Below are positions 57,906-64,000 of a stretch of 64,000 nucleotides of DNA, piece by piece. Position numbers and translations under genes: made by a program. The stretch comes from Ligula intestinalis (Eukaryota > Platyhelminthes > Cestoda > Diphyllobothriidea > Diphyllobothriidae). The DNA lies in the NCBI GenBank assembly GCA_036362985.1, contig JAYGXS010000009.1:24732541-24796540 (forward strand). The letters are read 5' to 3'. Position 1 is the stretch's first letter, and the number at the start of each line of letters is the position of its first letter. The notes beneath the pieces were generated by a model, which searched no databases, was not told where the DNA came from, and was given only the letters and a program-made list of their open reading frames with translations.

Positions 57906-58115
57906 ATCAATTTATTGAGGGCAATACAGGCGAACGGAGATGAAGTCCCTCTTGGTAACAAGGTGATCAGAAATTTATGGATAAAAGCAAAAAATTTAAA
58001 AAAAACACCAATTACCTGTTGCGGTGAAGAAACAGTAGTCGTTGCGTTGTCTAAATAGTAATAGAACACGATTATTCGCTAATCGCGAGTAATTAAATGT
58101 AATGCAGTGTCTTTT
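57906..58115 (-). repeat. LINE-type 3' end with internal insertion
   Basis: The minus strand matches 60560-60401 (GACACTGCAT.ACAT, GTTCTATTACTATTT.GACAAC.CAAC.ACT, CTTGTTACCAAGAGGGA.TTCA, TCAATAAATTGA), but about 65 bp at 57969-58030 (T-rich on the minus strand) is extra here. The 3' end relates to 530-599. Confidence 0.55.
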
Positions 58116-58739
58116 GGTTGAGTCTTTTGATGGGAATTTGTGTATATTTACGCAAGTTTATTATTCATTGTACGACCGTCAAGTATCTGAGCTGGTGGCA
58201 TTGTCACTTCTTGGGACAATTGTAACGGCGTCAGTCAACCAACACCCTTTTATCTTAGTAACTAACATACTGAACAGAAGAAAAAAACGAAGAAATGCAA
58301 ACGAGCATTACCAGCGAAAACGTCGCAGACCAGAATGGCTATATCTAGCTTGCTAGAAATCATTAGGCAGCCATAAAAACTCCAGCTGACATTGAAAAGG
58401 TTATGGTGTGGACACATTTGAGATAGAATTAAATAACAACCGGAGGCGTTTTATTTGCTGTATTTATGCTTATTTATTTTATTTCGATCAGAATTTCTCA
58501 TATTTGAACCAACAGCATTTCATCTCGGGTTTCCTTTTCTAAGATTACTGTGTATTCTACACTGAATTCTTGATTAATCGGCACACCCCTTTGCCTGCGC
58601 CGACTATTACCCAATAGCGGATTCTTCCGCATTCGATTTGTGCCAAAAGTTTCGATGTATTGGGCTCGATTCAACTTCGATTCGAGTTCGATTGGTCGAA
58701 AATTGCATTTACAATAATTTTTAAATTATCGCGCGCTTG
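58116..58739. other. Unassigned intronic DNA
   Basis: A short run with repeated TTCGATTCGAGTTCGATT at about 58672-58695 is a small imperfect repeat. No exon is recognised. Confidence 0.25.
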
Positions 58740-60385
58740 TTTGTTGAATATATCAGCATTCAATCAAGAGTAAACCTACTTTTTGCCAGCTTTTGTCGGA
58801 ACTACAGTGGTCGCCGTTTACCACATAATTTTCCTTAATATGTATATTTTGGATAATTACTCCAATGCAAGTGTGAATGTATTTCAGAAAACATCGAAAT
58901 AAGAATGAACAGCGTAAGGCCTTTTAAGTTCTTAAAATAACTATTGGAATAAATAAGTGTTCGTAAAGGAATATAAAACGTTCTCGATAATGCCGTAGTT
59001 TTAGAGAAGAAAAACAGAACTTTTCATGAGATCAATACATGAAGATATTGTGTTTAATTGAAAACTTGAAGCAACCACTTTCGATACAAAAAAAAATAAT
59101 TTTTTCTTACGTCAAAATATTCTGTAAAGTCTGTTCTTACCGGTAAGGTATTTATTGAATGTCATCAAAAAAAGCGTGTCAGCAAATTGCTTGTATTTAC
59201 TATCTCCACTGATCAATTCATAATTTGCGCATTTGTTCGACGATTTCACCAAATCCTTTAAAATATGTATATATAAATAATATTTACCAAACGAAAGTGT
59301 TTTTTGATATAATTTCTTAGAATGATGACCATGCTGCTTCTTTGTAGAAATGCCTCGAAACAGCAAACCATATTGTCAAGAGAAAATCATGTCAGCAGTA
59401 AAAGTCTGCAACTTCTATTCTTAAGATGAATAAAAACTTTACATAAAAAGTTTCTTCTTAGAAATTGCTTTGATAAGATATTCGGCTAACAAACCTCTGT
59501 GTATATTCAATTTCTCAAACGTAATGTCACGATTAATTTGGAGAATTTTGAGAATTTCTTTAAGTTTTCTGAAGATAAACGATTCAATTTGACTCGAAAT
59601 AAAAGAATTTTCCTTTCTGTTTATAATGATTTACCTTCCGCATGAAAAGATTAATTCCACTTTTGGATATATTATAGTGAATTAAAAAAACTGGCCCTAA
59701 AAATATTGTCATTTTTTTAAAATAATTATTATTCTGTCGTCTGTTCAATTTCTAAATAATATAAAAGGGGATTGCCAGGTATACAAAAAACTATTTTTCT
59801 TTACGACTTACACTTAACAACGCATTGTTTTTGTTTAATATACGAAAACATGTTAGACATTTGGCTTCTATTGAGGTAAATTTGAGGTTCATTGCTGCAT
59901 TCAAACATAACTCTTTTGTTAATGCACGTTTTACAAGGATACTTCCCTGGATAGCTAAGCATGATTTTTTAAACACATATGTATAATGATAATGCAAACA
60001 AATTTGGTTCCTTTAACTTGGCTTAACTTCAATCTGAACAATTTTGCATTAACTTTTCTAGTTCTGGAAGGGATATTTTTGGTATCTTTTTTATTTATTT
60101 TGGAATTCCTTCTTAATATTATCAACTTTAACGTGCGGTTTGGTTCACTGTTTCGTCAAGGCATATCAAATTTATTCTAGATAAGCCTTCTCCGAATTTC
60201 CCCAAAACTTATGGTTATTTCTCCTGATAAACCTAACTAAAATGACGGTGTAGCTAAGTAAAAGCCTTTTTGCAAAATTCAATAAACTGAATGAATCACA
60301 ATACTGTTTTCAAATGTATGCCAAAGTGCCCAGGCCAATTTCACTATTAGCTTTGCATGGTCTTCAGCGGCTGCTGTACGCATAA
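58740..60385 (+). repeat. R1 dispersed repeat, copy f
   Basis: Closest relative is copy b, with long identical runs (GCAAATTGCTTGTATTTACT at about 59180, GATAAACGATTCAATTTGAC at about 59574, AATAAACTGAATGAATCA at about 60282). It is bracketed by LINE 3' ends of the same family and orientation (57906-58115 and 60401-60560). Confidence 0.75.
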
Positions 60386-60400
60386 CATAATAGTGCCAGT

Positions 60401-60760
60401 TTCAATTTATTGACGGGATGATAGGCGAACGCCTTTGAACTCCCTCTTGGTAACAAGATGTTCACAGTTGTTGGGTTGTCGAAATAGTAATAGAACAGGA
60501 CTGATTGCTTACTACGAGTATAACCATGTGATGCAGTGTCTCGTAGATAAATGAGGTTCCAATATGATGTTTTTGATGAATGTCCAGTCTGCTCTTAAAT
60601 GAATTATCACATAGCAAGAGGACATTCTTTTTCAGGAACATTATTCCACGTTTTAAATATTCTGCTGCTAAAGAAAGGTTTTCATCCACCAATCTTTGCT
60701 TTGACTGGACGTATTTTAAGGGGTGATAACTAAACTGTGACTTTTAAGCTTGAGTAAAAA
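60401..60760 (-). repeat. LINE-type 3' end with coding remnant
   Basis: The minus-strand 3' end GAGGGAGTTCAAAGGCGTTCGCC...AATAAATTGAAAC is shared with 57906-57968. Upstream, the frame 60692-60462 reads MFLKKNV..., NSFKSRLDIHQ, which resembles the SFKxRLD signature near the C-terminus of CR1-like LINE reverse transcriptases; that assignment is tentative. 5'-truncated. Confidence 0.5.
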
Positions 60761-60823
60761 ATAATTGGGAACAGTCCAGGTTTTCAATAGAAGCGAATAT
60801 TCGAGGCCCAGGAAGCAGTTCAG

Positions 60824-60940
60824 AAGAAGGAGATGCGATCACTGGAACAAGTGTTTTATTTGCCTGACGTTACAGATTCCCTTGGGATTCCTTTAAAATA
60901 GGTGATGATAACACATTCATTGTCGTGTGCAGACAGTTTA
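60824..60940 (-). repeat. Solo PLE-C terminal repeat fragment
   Basis: The minus strand reads TTATCATCAC, AAGGAATCCC, GGGAATCTGTAACGTCAGG, CAAATAAAACACTTGTTCCAGT, GATCGCATCTCCTTCTTCTGAACTG and TTCCTGGGCCTCG, as at 19640-19755. No reverse transcriptase is nearby, so it is a solo end like 33261-33370. The hairpin is partly kept, the first hammerhead box is lost. Confidence 0.65.
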
Positions 60941-62531
60941 CTCATCATATGTAAGGGATGTACTAGATTTCCACGTAGTTGTATGTGACAAAGGGGCAAT
61001 AAGGCGAGGGTTGTCAGCCCACTTTCATTGAGCAGTTTTTCCAGACATCAGAGCCTTTTTTCGTTCCACTCCGAACCTTCTCTAAGACGGTACAGTCTTT
61101 AATAATCCAACTTCTTCATGCCTGTATAACTAATTCAAGGTGCGACCGAACCAAGCTTCAAAATCTTTTGGAAAATTTGTCTTTTTAAAAACCCATAAAG
61201 GCTCGTCTTATCAGCAGTCATCAAGATTTGGCCAACTTTGCTGCCGTCGTTGGTTTAAGGAAAGAAGTTATCTGCATTCCCAAGTCCTTCTGATTCTTAA
61301 CTTGTTGCAGCGTTGTACCGTTTAAGCAATAGACCTTCGAGCTGGATGTTCTACAAATGCCGATTTGAAAAACGTTGCATTTACTTACCGTTAAAGGCAC
61401 AAATTAATGCTTTTACCACTCTTCCAATCTGATCAACCCTAATACTTACACATAGATTCATCTGAAATAGTGATATGAGGTTTAGAACCGAGCCTGAAAA
61501 GCCCCACTTAGAAGCATTTACTTCATTAAAGTTAAATCAGGCAATCTGCAAACGTTCTAACTAAGTTTGTTGAAATAAGCAGAAAACCCTGGACTGGCAA
61601 AAGTGAGTGCAATTCAGCTGCATGTAAACATGCACTGAATAAAAATCGATTTTAAACAGTGTACTGGCGTTAGGGAGGCAGATGAATAGTGAGATGACAT
61701 CAAGTGAAACCGCATTCGCTTATTTTTATTTTCCATTACTGAGTCCATCAAGTTTCTATTAGCCTACCTAATAACCGCTGCAACTTATGCTTTATATTCC
61801 TGTTTTGTCAAAAAAGCAACTTTCTTGTACACGCCCAAACAGTGTGGAAAAAATATATTTCGCTCTCCATGGTAAAATGAAAAATGCAGCAGGTGTCTGC
61901 AATGGTAGCAAAATGAAATAGAAAACGTTGTTGATAATTTCGTCATGGGAAATCTATATTCTTAAGAAAAGTTTTAAAGTTGGCACTGGTCTTGTTTAAG
62001 TGAACGAATGCAGGTTGCAACATTCCTCACTTTGTCAGTATTTTTAGCATTTTCATGCCGGGAGTCAAAATGAAAAAAATCCTTTTTAAATGGTTTATAT
62101 TACCCTCCTATTCAGATGGATCCGAGCAAAATCAGCTTCGTTTGCTAATAGGTCAAATACCACCCTTAGTTTAATTGAATCCATCTTGACGCTGGGCCAG
62201 GGTCTGTGAGATGGATTCTGCCCAAGTGTACTACCATGGTAAAATAATTTAAGCAGGGATAGCCACTTATGCGACCGCCGTGGTGTGGAATAACAGACAA
62301 ACATCTTCAATGGGGACGTTGAAACTTTCAAATGGGAAAAAATGACGGTTCGGGCTGAATATTTCGTAATGGCTCTGCGTTTTACAACCTTCGTTGTTTG
62401 AAAGCAGTTAAACGCATGACAATTTACTTCGTGTAACCAGAAAATTATATTTTTCCTTTTGCCAAATCAGTGTTGTTTATTTCGCATAATCTTCTTCATA
62501 TATTTAATACGACGCTTTTTTGTTCTTTTAG
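60941..62531. other. Unassigned intronic DNA before exon 2
   Basis: No repeat family or extra exon is recognised. The last 30 bases form the 3' splice site tract of exon 2 (T-rich, AG at 62530-62531). Confidence 0.3.
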
Positions 62532-62740
62532 CTTTTAACACCGAGGAATTGGCCCGTGAAACGGAAAAGCTGCGTGACAAAAATGCCGAACTTCAGGATA
62601 AAATCAACATACTTATCGGAGCCATCAAAGAATTGAGCGACAGCTATGATTTTCTAAAGCATGTCCCCATCTATAGGCGTTATCACATGTTAAAGGATGC
62701 TGTAAAAAAAATAATTCAAATAAATGCAGACCATGACTAA
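62532..62740 (+). CDS. Exon 2 (last coding exon) of the same gene
   Basis: It encodes the rest of codon 190 to residue 258, with TAA at 62738-62740. The sequence is a charged heptad-like helix (NTEELARETEKLRDKNAELQ) leading into a second copy of the module (residues 206-253: NAEL...GAIKELSDSY...YRRYHMLKDAVKKI). Against residues 97-144 of exon 1, 18 of 48 positions are identical without gaps, including N-x-EL, G-x-x-K-x-L-x-D-x-Y and RRY-x-x-L-x-x-x-VK-x-I. The helix begun at the end of exon 1 runs on across the junction. Phase fits exon 1 exactly. The alternative is a separate paralogous gene with its own first exon. No polyadenylation signal is seen close by; AATAAA occurs near 63257 and 63626. 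Confidence 0.8.
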
Positions 62741-63679
62741 GGCCAAAACACGGAGACTATGACTGAACTTAAACGCTGCGACGAACATCATTATTTTGTT
62801 CATTTTGATAAAAATTCATCTTTAAATGTGGCTAATGATTTCCGCTGACTTTTGATTCCACGTCAGCGTTTATGTTAAAAACACAAAAAAGAATGCCTGT
62901 TGCTGGCCTTTTTTGAATTGCGTTTATACAGGGCAGGCCTACGCAAGGATCAATGTTGGATAATGATCAATCCATTTGGTAAATAATGCAAAAGTCGTCA
63001 TCGTAAATGGTAGTTTAGCGTAAAGTTGGTCAAAGCTTTTTGATTTGATGCGTAAAATGTATCTGGAGTCAGTATTGAATAAGAAAAATGACCTGTGTAC
63101 CTCAGTATATTTAAGCCCGGTATGTTTTTATTACGGTGACTTCAGAGGCAGCTTGTTATCGAAAATATTTCCCATGTCATTTAGTAAAACAAAACTATCA
63201 TTTTACTTCAAATGCACTGTACAATGGGAAAATCCCAAAATAAGCGAGAAAAGCATAATAAAAGTAATTATTTATCAAATTTAGGCTTAAATGAAGTTAA
63301 AGCATTAGAATATGCGAAATGTCACGTTTTTGGTAAAGTATTTTACAAAATATATGTACTTAAAGGTTTTAATGTATCCAAAAAACAGAATCTGGATTTA
63401 TGGACGAAAGCTTAAAGACACTGAAAATGACCGAAAATCTGGCAGAATTTGAAGGAAGATCCTAAAATTAATGTAAGCCAATGCCTGAATTACGTATAAA
63501 CAAATTTAGCAAATGGAACATACTTTTAATGTAAAGATAACAGTATGGTTGCGAATATACCTTACAATTAAATTTATATTTATTGTTCTAATTTTGTAAC
63601 TAATGTTTATGTCCTATTTCTTAACAATAAATTTATATTTTTATCCCAGGTGGATAAGTTTATAGATCAAATCCCAACA
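62741..63679. other. Probable 3' UTR and intergenic DNA
   Basis: Nothing else is recognised. AATAAA signals near 63257 and 63626 could end the transcript. Confidence 0.3.
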
Positions 63680-64000
63680 GCTGCAATCTTCTGACTCAGC
63701 TTCTTGCGGAAAGGAGAAGAAGAAGGAAGACAGCGTGAGAGCTTTTTATCCATACAGAAGGAATGGGGAATAGTTTGTAGAAAATTTTCATCTCGAACGA
63801 GTGCAGTCCGTTTCCTAACGGGGTTGTATCTAGAATGTCAGACCTTAAGCAGTCATCGTAGTCCCACCCTCACTGAGTCGGCTATGAGGGGGATAAGCCA
63901 GACTGGCGGTCAACTAACAAGTATACGCGCGTTAATGGGCCGCATAGGACAAGCGTTTGTGCGGGGCATGCGGCTGTCCTAAAGGTAGCTCGAGTCTTGC
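63680..64000. other. GC-rich block at window edge
   Basis: Composition changes sharply at about 63700. The 92-codon plus frame 63704-63982 has no recognised domain. GCCGCAT...ATGCGGC at 63940-63975 forms a short inverted repeat. It is likely the edge of a mobile element cut by the window end. Confidence 0.3.

Larger units (their letters stand above)
30862..62531 (+). other. Intron of 31,670 bp, phase 1, repeat-filled
   Basis: Inferred from a consensus 5' splice site at 30862 (GTGAGT), a strong 3' splice site ending at 62531 (GCTTTTTTGTTCTTTTAG), equal phase on both sides, and homologous modules in the two exons. It contains R2, R1, R3, PLE and LINE remnants listed separately. Small internal exons cannot be excluded. 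Confidence 0.7.

Noticed and set aside
63704..63982. 92-codon open frame at the end of the window as a gene exon
   Set aside because: GC-rich block with no recognised domain and cut by the window; more likely mobile-element sequence.
1..64000. CRISPR arrays, bacterial operons, rRNA genes, integrases
   Set aside because: No regularly spaced repeats, no ribosome-binding-site-led gene rows, no rRNA-like blocks seen on either strand.

Overview
The window reads as AT-rich, repeat-dense nuclear DNA of an invertebrate, most likely a flatworm and perhaps a diphyllobothriid-type tapeworm. The grounds are indirect: several Penelope-like retroelement (PLE) families, one with the NYVGET / EHAAAV / NRVSRELLESW endonuclease wording I associate with cestode repeats; tRNA-derived SINEs; LINE 3' ends; a Helitron remnant; and one protein-coding gene split by a very large repeat-filled intron. 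There are no bacterial operons, no rRNA and no CRISPR array. The species assignment is inference.

The only host gene I can support has two exons on the + strand: 30294-30861 and 62532-62740. The 5' splice site (GTGAGT) and a strong polypyrimidine 3' splice site are in the same phase, giving a 258-residue protein with an intron of 31,670 bp. The two exons each encode one copy of the same roughly 48-residue helical module (18 of 48 identical, no gaps). I do not recognise the family.

Layout. 1-9,870: SINE copies, LINE end, GC-rich islands, hammerhead-like motifs and an AT-rich repeat (R1, copy a). 9,870-17,085: PLE endonuclease fragment, R1 copy b, a Helitron Rep-domain remnant and a GC-rich island. 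17,085-20,470: cluster of broken PLE-C copies with terminal repeats and a SINE-1 lodged in one endonuclease domain. 21,750-25,300: an almost complete PLE (PLE-A, 22,279-25,117, minus strand) inserted in the endonuclease domain of an older PLE-B, with a 10-bp target-site duplication. 25,600-30,200: R1 copy c, low-complexity DNA and one SINE tail. 30,200-30,861: promoter-like sequence and exon 1. 30,862-62,531: the intron, holding three large inverted-repeat units (R2), R1 copies d, e and f, a PLE-D endonuclease remnant, composite SINEs with two tRNA-like modules (R3), LINE 3' ends and solo PLE ends. 62,532-62,740: exon 2. The rest is intergenic and ends in a GC-rich stretch.

Recurring themes: (i) PLE terminal repeats carrying hammerhead-ribozyme-like motifs, one with intact core, stem I and stem III; (ii) nested insertions readable from target-site duplications; (iii) an uncharacterised 1.5-kb repeat family (R1, six copies) with a short frame that stays open in most copies; (iv) foldback-like R2 units and two-module R3 SINEs. 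Family names A-D and R1-R3 are my local labels. All comparisons were done by eye; percentages are given only where I counted.
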